Origin: Verrucomicrobiia bacterium
Lineage (GTDB): Bacteria; Verrucomicrobiota; Verrucomicrobiia; Palsa-1439
Assembly (NCBI GenBank): GCA_022072455.1
Contig: JAJVHY010000011.1
Span: 1 to 64,000 of the forward strand
DNA length: 64,000 bases
Reading direction: 5' to 3'
A model generated the notes under the pieces. It made no database searches, was not told the origin of the DNA, and saw only the letters and a list, made by a program, of their open reading frames with translations. The position numbers and the translations under genes were made by a program. Position 1 is the first letter of the stretch; every line of letters starts with the position of its first letter. Of this stretch, positions 8,667 through 17,423 are shown piece after piece.

Positions 8667-8908
8667 CAGGAGTGCGCGTAGATTTTGTGAAACGTTTTGC
8701 CGGGTTCTTCGTCGACGAGCATGACGAGGTTGTTGAGTTTGATCCCTTCGAGGAGTTCATCGAGGCTGACCGGCTCAAATTCGGTGACGGTTTCGCCGAA
8801 GAGAATCCGAAAATCCTTGTCGGTGCCGCGGCGGCGGGTGGGAGTGCCGTTGCGGCCGGTGATCCATTGTTCGATCTGTTGTGGTTTGGTGATGATTCGT
8901 AATGACAT
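8666..8908 (-). CDS. Small conserved protein, function unknown
   Basis: An 80-aa protein between queE and the aminotransferase. It is soluble, mixed alpha/beta in appearance, and has no Cys or signal peptide. The stretch WITGRNGTPTRRRGTDKDFR resembles a pattern seen in small bacterial proteins but I cannot name a family. I chose ATG 8908 (MSLRIITKP), nine bases after the queE stop, over an upstream in-frame start that would overlap queE. Its stop overlaps the aminotransferase ATG by one base. Confidence 0.65.
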   Translation of the reverse strand: MSLRIITKPQQIEQWITGRNGTPTRRRGTDKDFRILFGETVTEFEPVSLDELLEGIKLNNLVMLVDEEPGKTFHKIYAHS

Positions 8909-8916
8909 AGTTGCTC

Positions 8917-9558
8917 TTAGACTCCGCGGGCGGCGGCGCCCCAGATGTGTTTGTGCCACTGCGTTTGCATGCGGACGGGGAGTTTATCGGCCAGAATCCA
9001 GTCGGCAAGCTCTTTGAGCGCGAGTTTTTCCCAGACGGGCGCGAACAGGACGGTGCCGGGGATTTTGTGTTCGGCCAGTTTCTGTTTGGCCCACTCGTAG
9101 TCGGCGCGGTCGGCGATGACGAATTTGAGTTCGTCCTTTTTATCGAGGTGCCGGAGGTTCCCGTAGATATTCTTGCCTTCTTCGCCGCTACCGGGGCATT
9201 TCAAATCCATGATTTTCACGACGCGTGGATCGACGCGGGAGACGTCGAGCGAACCGCTGGTTTCGAGGAGGACATGTTTACCGAGGTCGCAAAGGCGGGT
9301 CATGAGTGGCAGGACGTTGGGTTGGAGCAACGGTTCGCCGCCGGTGATTTCGACGAGGGGGCAATCGTATTCAAGCACCTTGACGATCACGTCACCGACA
9401 GTCATCGGTTTGCCTTCGTGGAACGAATAGGTCGTGTCGCACCAAGTACAGCGGAGGTTGCAGGCGGTGAGGCGCACGAAGACACAGGGTAGACCGGCGT
9501 AGGATGACTCGCCTTGAATGCTGTGAAAAATCTCGTTGATGACCAGGGTTTCCGCCAC
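8917..9558 (-). CDS. queE: 7-carboxy-7-deazaguanine synthase (radical SAM)
   Basis: QueE converts 6-carboxy-tetrahydropterin to 7-carboxy-7-deazaguanine in queuosine/7-deazaguanine synthesis. The 213-aa protein begins with the family pattern NEIFHSIQGESSYAGLP. It carries the radical-SAM cluster motif C33-x3-C37-x2-C40 (CNLRCTWC), followed by DTTYSF, and then the SAM-binding ITGGEPLLQ. Length is typical. The start is GTG at 9558. No queC, queD or queF is visible nearby, so the rest of the pathway must be elsewhere. It heads a three-gene minus-strand unit. Confidence 0.93.
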   Translation of the reverse strand: MAETLVINEIFHSIQGESSYAGLPCVFVRLTACNLRCTWCDTTYSFHEGKPMTVGDVIVKVLEYDCPLVEITGGEPLLQPNVLPLMTRLCDLGKHVLLETSGSLDVSRVDPRVVKIMDLKCPGSGEEGKNIYGNLRHLDKKDELKFVIADRADYEWAKQKLAEHKIPGTVLFAPVWEKLALKELADWILADKLPVRMQTQWHKHIWGAAARGV

Positions 9559-9615
9559 GAGCCGAAATTATCAAATGGGCTTGCGGTTTGCAAACGTGCG
9601 GACAAGATACGCCGC

Positions 9616-10521
9616 GTGACCCAACTTACCGCTGAACAATTTGCGATCGTCGTGCGCGAGGTCAGCGCGATGCTGGCCACCGATGAACTCGATGAAGCGT
9701 GGCGTGTGATGAAGATGTTCGAGGATGACCGATTCAACTTCCGGTTGGCCGACTTCCCGGCGGAATGCCGGCAACACAGTGCCGGTGAGCGGGCGAAATC
9801 ATACCGGGATTTATTGCGGCAAGTGGAAGAGTTGGCCGGGACGTTTGCGGTGGTGAAGATCGGGAGTGCGCATGGGCATGAGTTGGTGAAGCTCGTGAGC
9901 CGGTCACCAGCGGAGGCGATTCCAGTATGTCTCGTTGCCGGGATTCATGGGGATGAGCAAGACGGGATTTTGGCGGCGTTGGATTTTGGGCGACGGTTTG
10001 TTCAGGACACTTACCGGTTGACGATTTATCCGTGCGTGAATCCGACCGGCTATGAGCGGATGACACGCGAGAACGTGAACGGGAAAGATTTGAACCGGGA
10101 GTTCTTCCGGGCGAGCGGGGAAGAGGAAGTGCGCATCATGGAACGCGAGCTTTCGTCCCAAGAGTTTATCGGCTTCATCGGCGGCCATAGCGATTATGAG
10201 TCATTCGGTTTGTACGCGTATGCGACCGGTGCGGTGTTGAGTGAACGGCTGGCGAAGCCGGCCTTGTTTCAGGCCAGCGGGATCATTCCGATCAATACCG
10301 ACCCAGTGATTGATGGGCACCCGGCAACGGATGGCATTATTCAGGAAAAATTCCCCGGCTCGCTGGGGCCGTTGACGAAGGGGACGATGGAGCCGTTTGA
10401 GATTACAATCGAGACGCCCAATCTGTTTGCGTTGCGCAAACGCGTCGAGGCGCAGGCGCTGGCGTTCGAAACAATTTTGCAGGAGTACCGGGCGGTTAGT
10501 TCGGAGGCGATGTATCTATAG
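9616..10521 (+). CDS. M14-like zinc carboxypeptidase / succinylglutamate desuccinylase family
   Basis: A 301-aa cytosolic metallopeptidase-like protein. Zinc ligands are visible as H111 and E114 in AGIHGDEQDG, and H191 in GGHSDY. NPTGYER and DLNREF supply the substrate-binding Asn-Arg region typical of the M14 and AstE/AspA branch. The substrate is unknown; candidates are an N-acyl amino acid or a short peptide. I used GTG 9616 because the earlier start at 9514 would overlap the divergent queE start; ATG 9670 is another option. It converges with the GNAT gene and overlaps it by six bases. Confidence 0.8.
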   Translation: MTQLTAEQFAIVVREVSAMLATDELDEAWRVMKMFEDDRFNFRLADFPAECRQHSAGERAKSYRDLLRQVEELAGTFAVVKIGSAHGHELVKLVSRSPAEAIPVCLVAGIHGDEQDGILAALDFGRRFVQDTYRLTIYPCVNPTGYERMTRENVNGKDLNREFFRASGEEEVRIMERELSSQEFIGFIGGHSDYESFGLYAYATGAVLSERLAKPALFQASGIIPINTDPVIDGHPATDGIIQEKFPGSLGPLTKGTMEPFEITIETPNLFALRKRVEAQALAFETILQEYRAVSSEAMYL

Positions 10522-10923
10522 CCGGTATTCGAGGATAATATATTCGCCGTCGGCCGAAGTTCCGCGACTGATTTCGCGCCAACCGTGTTTGGTGTAGAAG
10601 GCGCGGGCGAGTTCGTTTTTGGCGACGCACTTGAGTTGGTAGGGAAGGGGAAGCCACTGGCGGAGACTGTCGAGTAACTGTTTTCCGATGCCGCAGCGTT
10701 GGTGTTGCGGGGCGACGTAAAGATGGTGAATAAAACGGTCCGGTTCCCAAATGGAGATGAAGCCGACCGGCTTTTTCTCGACGGCGACGTAGATGATTTC
10801 GCCGGCAGTCTGTTGCTCGAAGTCGCTGAGTACCGGGATTTGCCAGGGGAAAACTTGCCGGCGGGCGTCGAGAAAGATTTGCGCCAATTGCGGGTAGTCA
10901 GCCGGTTGGGCTTTGCGGATCAT
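10516..10923 (-). CDS. GNAT family N-acetyltransferase
   Basis: A 135-aa single-domain acetyltransferase. It begins MIRKAQPADYPQL, the usual first strand and helix. HHLYVAPQHQRCGIGKQLLD contains the acetyl-CoA pyrophosphate loop Q-R-x-G-x-G. FYTKHGW near the C-terminus is the common last motif. The acceptor (amine, protein or antibiotic) cannot be told. ATG 10923 was chosen because the domain begins there. An upstream start would add 32 residues without domain character. Confidence 0.87.
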   Translation of the reverse strand: MIRKAQPADYPQLAQIFLDARRQVFPWQIPVLSDFEQQTAGEIIYVAVEKKPVGFISIWEPDRFIHHLYVAPQHQRCGIGKQLLDSLRQWLPLPYQLKCVAKNELARAFYTKHGWREISRGTSADGEYIILEYRL

Positions 10924-11047
10924 TCGTGTCGGGAGGATACCATACGACGGAGTTTCACCAGAAGCGTTGACGCTGTTTTGTTCCGATGATATTTTTCGAT
11001 TAAATTCAGGATTAGTCAACGAGTCGCCAACTCATGGAGTTCCCATT

Positions 11048-11845
11048 ATGAAATTTCAATCAATTCTTTCCATCGGCCTTCTGTCAGCATTCCTCGGCGG
11101 TGGGGGATGGACAGCGGCGCATGCCGATCGGGCTGAACTCCAAGCCCGAATTGTCGCCATTGATAAGGAACTGGCCGACTTTCAGAAACTCGCAGTTCAG
11201 GATCCGGATGTCCAAACGGCGCAAGCGGCGGTCAACGAAACCTACACCCACTATAATAAAGCGCAGGATGACTGTGCGGGTTTTCGGGAAGCCCAGGCAG
11301 CAGTCAATGCAGCCTATCAAAAGTACAATGAAGCAGTCGCGGCTTGTCCAGGCTACCAAGCAGCACTCACCGCCATGCAGACGGCCTACGAAAAATATAA
11401 CCGCGCGCGGGCAGCCTGCCCGGGGGTTACCGCGGCGTTGGCGGATTTGCAGAAGGCATTTGCGGATCACAGTCGGGCACCGGATGACAACACACAGGCG
11501 GCGATCTCCGCAGCCCAACTGAAGATCACCGAAGCGCAAGCCGTTTGTCCGGAAATTAAAGCAGGCGCCGATGAAATTCAGGAGACTCAGGCGCAAGTCA
11601 ACAAAGTGAAGGACGGGTGTCTCGACATTCAGATGTACCGCGATGCCATCGGGCCCGCGCAGGAGAAAAGCGCCGCAGTCCAAGCCGCGTGCCCGAACCT
11701 GAAAACCACCCGCGAAGCCACGACTGCCGCGCAGACCAGGCGACACGAGGCACTTCAGGCCGCAATGTTAAAAGTAGATCCGAAGGTTGGCGGGTTGTTG
11801 GCTGAAAAGAATAAGCTCCTCGCTGAACTAGCAGAGACCAAATAG
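11048..11845 (+). CDS. Exported helical protein built of 24-residue Cys repeats
   Basis: A 265-aa protein with a signal peptide (about 1-26, ending AAHA-D). From residue 53 to 239 it is made of eight units: 53-76, 77-100, 101-124, 125-148, 149-167 (shortened), 168-191, 192-215 and 216-239. A typical unit begins PG or PD, has a Q-A-A-x-x-x-A-Y-x-K-Y-N core, and ends A-A-C or D-D-C. The Cys recurs every 24 residues, with N in unit 4 and A in unit 8. A Lys/Glu-rich tail follows. The units are strongly helical. I do not recognise a family. Stacked helical hairpins or a long coiled coil linked by disulfides in the periplasm is inference. ATG 11048 has GGAG seven bases upstream. Confidence 0.8.
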   Translation: MKFQSILSIGLLSAFLGGGGWTAAHADRAELQARIVAIDKELADFQKLAVQDPDVQTAQAAVNETYTHYNKAQDDCAGFREAQAAVNAAYQKYNEAVAACPGYQAALTAMQTAYEKYNRARAACPGVTAALADLQKAFADHSRAPDDNTQAAISAAQLKITEAQAVCPEIKAGADEIQETQAQVNKVKDGCLDIQMYRDAIGPAQEKSAAVQAACPNLKTTREATTAAQTRRHEALQAAMLKVDPKVGGLLAEKNKLLAELAETK

Positions 11846-11906
11846 CTCGCGGCACACGCCGGCTGACGGATACGGAGAGGAGTTTTGCCGGGCATTTTCG
11901 AGCCTG

Positions 11907-11935
11907 TTGACAACTTTCGGCAATCTTGTTAGGAA
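11907..11935 (+). promoter_or_regulatory. Possible promoter of the nuo operon
   Basis: A perfect TTGACA lies at 11907-11912, followed after 17 bases by TAGGAA, a poor -10 match. It sits 46 bases before nuoA, in the only gap over 100 bases ahead of the 15-gene run. The position and perfect -35 box are the only support. Confidence 0.35.
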
Positions 11936-11980
11936 GTTTGTGAAATTTGGAACAAGGTTGGTGTGGTGCTGGTTCCGTTC

Positions 11981-12349
11981 ATGACTGATTTATACACGAA
12001 GCATTATTTATTCGTCGTGGTGTTTCTAGCGGTCGCGGTGGGTTTCCCGCTCGCACCGCTCGTGCTCGCACGTATTCTCGCCCCCCGCAAATCCGGGCAG
12101 ACCAAAAACGATATTTATGAGTGCGGTCTGACGGCCAAAGGCGATGCGTGGGTCCAATTCCGGGTTGGCTACTATATATATGCATTGGTCTACGTCATCT
12201 TCGCAGTCGAAACCGTGTTCCTTTACCCGTGGGCGGTGGCGTTCCTCGGTCTCGGTGTCGGGGCATTTGTCGCGATGATGATTTTCGTGGTGTTGTTACT
12301 CGAAGGATTGTTGTACGCGTGGTCGAAGGGCGCGTTGGACTGGAAATAA
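11981..12349 (+). CDS. nuoA: NADH-quinone oxidoreductase subunit A
   Basis: A 122-aa membrane subunit of respiratory complex I. It has three transmembrane helices (about 8-30, 65-85 and 90-110). The loop motif [18 protein letters not shown] contains the Cys near the quinone site (equivalent of Cys39 of mitochondrial ND3), and VFLYPWAV the conserved third segment. The start could also be GTG 11963; neither has a clear ribosome site. It opens the operon and is separated from nuoB by one base. Confidence 0.93.
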   Translation: MTDLYTKHYLFVVVFLAVAVGFPLAPLVLARILAPRKSGQTKNDIYECGLTAKGDAWVQFRVGYYIYALVYVIFAVETVFLYPWAVAFLGLGVGAFVAMMIFVVLLLEGLLYAWSKGALDWK

Positions 12350-12350
12350 G

Positions 12351-12989
12351 ATGGCATACGACGAGGGTCTCAAGAGCGAATTGCAGAAGAGCGGGATTTT
12401 TGTTCTCCCGTTCGAGCAGCTTTATAATTGGGGCCGAAAGAACTCCATCTGGCCACTCCAATTTGGTCTCGCCTGTTGCGCTATCGAAATGATCGCCAGC
12501 GCCGCGTCCCGGTATGACTTGGCTCGCTTTGGTGCGGAGGTTTTTCGGGCGACACCCCGGCAAGCCGACTTGATGATTGTGGCCGGCACGGTGACGAAGA
12601 AAATGTTGCCACAAGTCGTCCGGCTCTTTAATCAGATGCCCGAGCCCAAATATGTCATCGCGATGGGCGCGTGTGCGATTTCCGGCGGACCGTTCAAGGA
12701 CGGCTATAATGTCTTGAAGGGTGTGGATCGCTTCATCCCGGTGGATGTGCATATTCCCGGTTGCCCGCCACGGCCGGAGGCGTTGATTCACGCCATTATG
12801 ACGCTCCAGCGCAAGATTGCCGGCCAGACTCTTGGTCAGGACCAACGGTGGTACGAGAAATCGGCTACGACGGAATTCCCGATTCCGGCCTTTGGTGCGC
12901 ACGATCTCGAACCGCCAGCCAACCGCGAAGTCTGGCAACCCCCGCGCAATTACACTGATGTCACCATCGCTGAGGTGCTCAAGAAATGA
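12351..12989 (+). CDS. nuoB: NADH-quinone oxidoreductase subunit B (cluster N2)
   Basis: A 212-aa hydrophilic subunit that binds the [4Fe-4S] cluster N2, the last electron donor to quinone. The ligands appear as the tandem C42-C43 in LACCAIEM, then the Cys in [10 protein letters not shown] and the Cys in [17 protein letters not shown] and PKYVIAMG are family hallmarks. The C-terminus is extended by about 30 residues beyond the core and ends in a predicted helix. Its last four bases overlap the nuoC start. Confidence 0.96.
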   Translation: MAYDEGLKSELQKSGIFVLPFEQLYNWGRKNSIWPLQFGLACCAIEMIASAASRYDLARFGAEVFRATPRQADLMIVAGTVTKKMLPQVVRLFNQMPEPKYVIAMGACAISGGPFKDGYNVLKGVDRFIPVDVHIPGCPPRPEALIHAIMTLQRKIAGQTLGQDQRWYEKSATTEFPIPAFGAHDLEPPANREVWQPPRNYTDVTIAEVLKK

Positions 12990-13558
12990 TCGAGCAACTT
13001 CGCGAGACCATCGCCCAAGCTGTGCCTGGTGTGACTCTGGAAATTATCCAGTCCACACCCGCCGCACAGCAACCGGCCTTGCTCGTGGATCGCGACCACG
13101 CGTTTGCCACAGCGAAATTCCTCAAAGAAAACCAGCAGTTGGATTTCTGCTCCTGCGTGACCGGCGTGGATTATCCGAAGTTGGGGCAAATTGAAGTCGT
13201 TTATCACCTCTACAGCGTGGCCAAAAAAACGGGGCCGGTGGTATTGAAAGTCCGCGCGCCGCGCGAACTTGAACAATGTCGCGTGCCGTCGCTGACGCCG
13301 CTCTGGCGGGGTTGTGAATTTCAAGAACGGGAAGCCTACGATTTATTCGGTGTAAAGTTTGACGGTCACCCCGATTTGCGCCGCATTTTGATGTGGGACG
13401 AATTCACCGATCATCCGATGCGGAAAGATTACGTTCCACCGAAGGATTATGAGTGGGAGCCCACACCGCACGATGACACGTTGACACGCGCGGTTGAAGT
13501 TGCCGGGATCATCCCGCCGTCCGCGCGGGAAGAACTGGAAAAGGCGAAAAAGAAATGA
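12986..13558 (+). CDS. nuoC: NADH-quinone oxidoreductase subunit C
   Basis: A 190-aa peripheral-arm subunit of complex I. The 30-kDa-subunit signature is present as [27 protein letters not shown] (read in parts), followed by DHPMRKDY. It is separate from NuoD, unlike the E. coli NuoCD fusion. It overlaps nuoB and nuoD by four bases each, so translation is coupled. Confidence 0.94.
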   Translation: MIEQLRETIAQAVPGVTLEIIQSTPAAQQPALLVDRDHAFATAKFLKENQQLDFCSCVTGVDYPKLGQIEVVYHLYSVAKKTGPVVLKVRAPRELEQCRVPSLTPLWRGCEFQEREAYDLFGVKFDGHPDLRRILMWDEFTDHPMRKDYVPPKDYEWEPTPHDDTLTRAVEVAGIIPPSAREELEKAKKK

Positions 13559-14697
13559 TCCAGCAAATTTCGCCCATCCCGACCGGCATGATCGAGACCC
13601 AGACGATTGAGGTTTCGATTGGTCCACAGCATCCGAGCACACATGGCGTGTTCCGCATGGACGCCGTGCTCGACGGTGAAACGGTTGTGGGACTGAAGCC
13701 GGTCATGGGCTATCTCCATCGCAACCACGAGCAGTTGGCCGAGAGGATGACCTGGCTCGCCTCGATTCCGTACACTGACCGGCTCGACTATTTCAATTCG
13801 ATGACGAACAACTGGGCGCTCTGCCTCAGCGTCGAGAAACTGGCCGGCATCAAAGTGCCGGAGCGGGCCGAGTACATTCGTGTCATCGTCAGCGAACTGA
13901 CCCGCATCCTGAATCACTCGTGCGTCATCGGCTTCATGCTCCAAGACCTCGGTGCGTGGGGCACTCCCTTGTTGTATGCGTTCCGTGAACGCGAAAAGAT
14001 CCTCGACCTTTTCGAGTCGTTGAGTGGCGCGCGGATGATGTGCAACTATATGCGCTTCGGTGGCGTTCGCGTGGATATGACAGATGCGATGGTTGCCCAA
14101 GCCAAGGACATCGTCGCAAAATTCCCACGCTTCCTTGACGAGTTTGAGCAGTTGCTTTCGAACAACGAAGTATTGCTCGCGCGCTGTCAAAAGGTCGGCA
14201 TCCTTCCGAAAGAGCTCGCGATCAACGCCAGCATCAGCGGCCCGATGGCGCGGGCGTCCGGTGTCGATTACGACATCCGCAAGGTGGACAAGTACGGCGT
14301 TTATGGCCGGTTCGACTTCCGCGTACCGCTCGGCGAAGTCGGCGATGTGTACGACCGGTATTACATCCGCGTGCTCGAAATGCGCGAGAGTATCAAAATT
14401 CTGAATCAAGCTCTTCGCGATTTACCGGCGGGGGCGTTCGTGGCGCCGGAAGTGAAGCTGCGTAACTTCAAGATTCCGCCCGGCGACGGTTACGGCCGCG
14501 TCGAAGCCCCGAAGGGCGAACTCGGTTTCTATCTCGTTTCCGACGAAGGCGGCAAGATGCCGTACCGGTATCATTGCCGTCCGCCAAGCTTCATCAACCT
14601 CACGACGCTGGAAGACATGTGTCTCGGACACAAAGTTGCCGACGTCGTCATCATTCTCGGCAGCGTGGACATCGTGCTTGGGGAGGTGGATCGCTAA
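13555..14697 (+). CDS. nuoD: NADH-quinone oxidoreductase subunit D
   Basis: A 380-aa 49-kDa-type subunit that forms the quinone-binding cavity with Nuo[13 protein letters not shown] near the N-terminus carries the quinone-contacting His. [29 protein letters not shown] and the C-terminal [12 protein letters not shown] are family signatures. As usual, the NiFe-hydrogenase metal-binding cysteines of its ancestors are missing. Its TAA shares one base with the ATG of nuoI. Confidence 0.96.
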   Translation: MIQQISPIPTGMIETQTIEVSIGPQHPSTHGVFRMDAVLDGETVVGLKPVMGYLHRNHEQLAERMTWLASIPYTDRLDYFNSMTNNWALCLSVEKLAGIKVPERAEYIRVIVSELTRILNHSCVIGFMLQDLGAWGTPLLYAFREREKILDLFESLSGARMMCNYMRFGGVRVDMTDAMVAQAKDIVAKFPRFLDEFEQLLSNNEVLLARCQKVGILPKELAINASISGPMARASGVDYDIRKVDKYGVYGRFDFRVPLGEVGDVYDRYYIRVLEMRESIKILNQALRDLPAGAFVAPEVKLRNFKIPPGDGYGRVEAPKGELGFYLVSDEGGKMPYRYHCRPPSFINLTTLEDMCLGHKVADVVIILGSVDIVLGEVDR

Positions 14698-15746
14698 TGG
14701 GCTTCCTCGGTAAAGGTCTGTTCCAAGGCATGGCGGTCACCGCCCGGAATTTCGTCGGCACCTACTTCGACCGGGGCACGCGCGAAAAACTCGTGACGTA
14801 CCAGTATCCGGAAGAAAAGCCACCGCTGCCGGAGAACTCCCGAAGTTTCCCATTTCTCGTCTATGATGGCACCCCTGACGCCATGCGCTGTGTCGCGTGC
14901 AAGATTTGTGAGACGGAATGTCCGCCGCAATGCATCTACATCGTCATGGATCGTGACGAGAAGGGCAAACCGCAGCAGCGCCCGAAGGTGTTCGACATCG
15001 ACATCAGCGTCTGTATGCAGTGCCAGATTTGTGTGGAAGTCTGTCCATTCGAGGCGATCAAGATGGACAACGATTACGAGAAGTCCCAGTATGGCCGGTT
15101 CGACGACTTGATCGAACACTTGCCGGACTTGCTGAAGTCGAACGAATACTACAACGAGATCAAGCCGACTGAAGCCAAGGCTGTGGATGCGAAGCTGAAG
15201 GCTGAAGCGGAGAAGAAAGCGAAGAAAGGTACCTCCAAGCCAGCCGCTGCAGCGCCGGCCAAGCCGGCGGCGCCCGCGCCCGCTCCGAAACCCGCCACAG
15301 CACCTGCCGGCAAAATTACGATACCGGAAGACGCACCGTTTACCGCCGAACAACGCGCGTGGCTGGCCGGTTTCTTGAGTGCAGGTGGAGTGGCGACTAG
15401 TGGCACGGGCGTCTCGCCCGTGGCAGTTGCAGAGACAACGGGCGAGACGCCCGTGCCACTACCTGAGGCCACACCAGCAGCCGAAGCGCCCGCCGGTGGT
15501 TGGCCGTGGCACGATCCCGGGCTCGGTATGTCGCAGCGCATGGATTTGGTGAAAGCGGCACCGCTCGCCGATAAACTCATGGCCGCAATGGCGCAGACCG
15601 ATTGTCATGCGTGCGGATATGATTGCCGGGGGTATGCGGACGCGATCGCGGCCGGCTCGGAAACGGATTTGTCCTTGTGTCTGCCGGGTGAAGCGGAGAC
15701 GGCGAAGAAACTCGAAGAACTGATGAAGGAAGCCGGCAAACTCTAA
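14697..15746 (+). CDS. nuoI: NuoI-type 2x[4Fe-4S] subunit fused to a C-terminal Fe-S domain
   Basis: Residues 1-155 are a normal NuoI. CVACKICETECPP and CMQCQICVEVCPF are two ferredoxin-type motifs that would hold clusters N6a and N6b. The protein is 349 aa, twice the usual length. A Lys/Ala/Pro-rich linker (about 160-213) leads to FTAEQRAWLAGFLS at 215, a second linker, GGWPWHDPGLGMSQRM near 268, and a Cys motif C303-x2-C306-x3-C310 with C328 in LCLPGE. The FTAEQRAWL plus CxxCGYxC arrangement resembles the linker of CysJ-like sulfite reductase flavoproteins of this bacterial group (from memory). The linker at about 235-255 is encoded by a palindromic repeat. An additional electron entry or docking role is inference. 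Confidence 0.9.
   Translation: MGFLGKGLFQGMAVTARNFVGTYFDRGTREKLVTYQYPEEKPPLPENSRSFPFLVYDGTPDAMRCVACKICETECPPQCIYIVMDRDEKGKPQQRPKVFDIDISVCMQCQICVEVCPFEAIKMDNDYEKSQYGRFDDLIEHLPDLLKSNEYYNEIKPTEAKAVDAKLKAEAEKKAKKGTSKPAAAAPAKPAAPAPAPKPATAPAGKITIPEDAPFTAEQRAWLAGFLSAGGVATSGTGVSPVAVAETTGETPVPLPEATPAAEAPAGGWPWHDPGLGMSQRMDLVKAAPLADKLMAAMAQTDCHACGYDCRGYADAIAAGSETDLSLCLPGEAETAKKLEELMKEAGKL
15399..15460. repeat. Palindromic repeat inside the nuoI reading frame
   Basis: Two 23-base arms (15399-15421 and 15438-15460) are perfect inverted copies around a 16-base loop. Each arm contains its own palindrome ACGGGCG-TCT-CGCCCGT, so single or double hairpins can form. The arms are translated as SGTGVSPV and TGETPVPL in the linker of the fused NuoI. 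The form resembles REP/MITE-like elements scattered in planctomycete and verrucomicrobial genomes, from memory and not checked. It keeps the frame open. Confidence 0.85.
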
Positions 15747-16912
15747 TGGAGACGATCTACCAACTCATTGCCGGCTGGTTCGCCGGTAAGCCCGAGTGGT
15801 TGCCCTTGGCCATCGCCATCGCGGTGCCGATCCTCTTTATCGTGGGTGTCTATCCGGCCATCTTCGCGTACACGACGCTTGTGGAACGCAAGGCGCTGGG
15901 ACGCGTGCAGAACCGGTACGGCCCAAACCGGGTCGGCCGGTGGGGTATTCTCCAACCGCTCGCCGACGGCTTGAAGCTGCTGACGAAGGAAGACATCGTG
16001 CCGCGTGATGCGGACAAGTTCACGCATTTCCTCGCGCCGGTCATTGCGGTGATTCCGTCGGTCTTGCTGTTCGCGATTGTGCCGATTGCGCCGGGACTCG
16101 TGCCGGTGAACTTAAACATCGGGATCCTGTTTGCGTTCGCGATCAGCACCGCCAGCGTGCTCGCATTATTCATGGGCGGCTGGGCGTCGCGGAACAAGTT
16201 CTCGCTCCTCGGCGCGATGCGCGCGGTGGCGCAGGTAGTTTCGTATGAGGTGCCGATGGTCTTGGCGGCGGTTGCTGTGGTGATGGCGGCCGGGTCACTG
16301 TCGACGCTTGACATCGTCAAGGCGCAGACGCGTGGTGGATTGGAGATTGCCGGCTGGTTTGTTTTCCAGCCGTGGGGTTTTGTCGGCTTCGTCCTTTTCG
16401 CGATTGGCGCGATGGCGGAATCGGCGCGCACACCGTTCGACATCCCGGAAGCCGAATCGGAAATCATTGCCGGTTATCATACGGAGTACAGCGGATTCAA
16501 ATTTGCATTGTTCCAACTCGGCGAATATCTCGCCGCGATCGCGATGGCCGGGATCACGGTGACGATGTTCTTGGGCGGCTACCTTGGGCCGGGAATTCAC
16601 ATCCCGTACATCGGCGGCTTCATCGCGGCGTTTTGGTTTTTCCTGAAACTTGGTTGCATGATCCTGCTCAACATCTGGATTCGCGGTACCTGGCCCCGCG
16701 TACGCGTGGATCAACTGATGGGTTTTGCGTGGAAGGTGCTGCTACCAATGTCCATTTTGAATATTGCGGTGGTCGGCCTCTGGCATTTCATGGGCAACAA
16801 GGTGCTCGCTTGGGGCGTTACCGCCGCTATTCTCGGCCTGGCGTTCGTGATCCTGGCGAAGATCAGCGCGGCCGGCAACATCGAGAAACGAACTTACCGG
16901 TACGCAAACTGA
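15746..16912 (+). CDS. nuoH: NADH-quinone oxidoreductase subunit H
   Basis: A 388-aa membrane subunit that joins the peripheral and membrane arms and closes the quinone chamber. Eight or nine hydrophobic helices are visible. Conserved stretches are LVERKALGRVQNRYGPNRVG (first loop), GILQPLADGLKLLTKED, the Glu-rich loop ESARTPFDIPEAESEIIAGY, and WIRGTWPRVRVDQL near the C-terminus. Slightly longer than the E. coli protein (325). Start overlaps the nuoI stop by one base (TAATG). Confidence 0.96.
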   Translation: METIYQLIAGWFAGKPEWLPLAIAIAVPILFIVGVYPAIFAYTTLVERKALGRVQNRYGPNRVGRWGILQPLADGLKLLTKEDIVPRDADKFTHFLAPVIAVIPSVLLFAIVPIAPGLVPVNLNIGILFAFAISTASVLALFMGGWASRNKFSLLGAMRAVAQVVSYEVPMVLAAVAVVMAAGSLSTLDIVKAQTRGGLEIAGWFVFQPWGFVGFVLFAIGAMAESARTPFDIPEAESEIIAGYHTEYSGFKFALFQLGEYLAAIAMAGITVTMFLGGYLGPGIHIPYIGGFIAAFWFFLKLGCMILLNIWIRGTWPRVRVDQLMGFAWKVLLPMSILNIAVVGLWHFMGNKVLAWGVTAAILGLAFVILAKISAAGNIEKRTYRYAN

Positions 16913-16913
16913 C

Positions 16914-17423
16914 ATGGACTACGCCTTCTGGACCATCTCCGGTATCACGGTGCTCGGCGCGCTGCTCGCCGTGACGCTGCGCAATCTCGTGCATTGCGTG
17001 TTGTCGTTGATTCTGTTTTTCCTCGGCATCGCGGCGCATTATTTTCTGCTGCGGGCGGACTTCATTGGCGCGGTGCAAATCCTGATTTATATCGGCGCCG
17101 TCGCAGTCTTGATATTGTTTGCGATCATGCTCACGCGCAACGTGACCGGGGAGGCCGGTCCGCAAGAGGTGGTTGGGGTGAAGTGGTGGATCGGGTCGCT
17201 CTGCGCGGCGTTGACGGCCGGGTTGATTTCGTTCGCGGTTCGCGCGGATTCGGTGGCGGAGACACTGTCGCCCGGTCCGAAAGCAACCGTGGCGGTGGCG
17301 GACATCGGTAAGGGTTTTGTGGGGAATTGGATCGTGCCGTTTGAGGCGATGGCGGTTTTGCTGACGGCAGCTTTGATCGGTGCGGTCGTGATCGCGTTGG
17401 AGGAGGTTCGCAACCGGCGATGA
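16914..17423 (+). CDS. nuoJ: NADH-quinone oxidoreductase subunit J
   Basis: A 169-aa subunit with five hydrophobic segments. The segment DFIGAVQILIYIGAVAVLILFAIML is the conserved pi-bulge helix (TM3, read in parts) that takes part in coupling. The loop between TM4 and TM5 is short and acidic. One base after nuoH; overlaps nuoK by four bases. Confidence 0.94.
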   Translation: MDYAFWTISGITVLGALLAVTLRNLVHCVLSLILFFLGIAAHYFLLRADFIGAVQILIYIGAVAVLILFAIMLTRNVTGEAGPQEVVGVKWWIGSLCAALTAGLISFAVRADSVAETLSPGPKATVAVADIGKGFVGNWIVPFEAMAVLLTAALIGAVVIALEEVRNRR

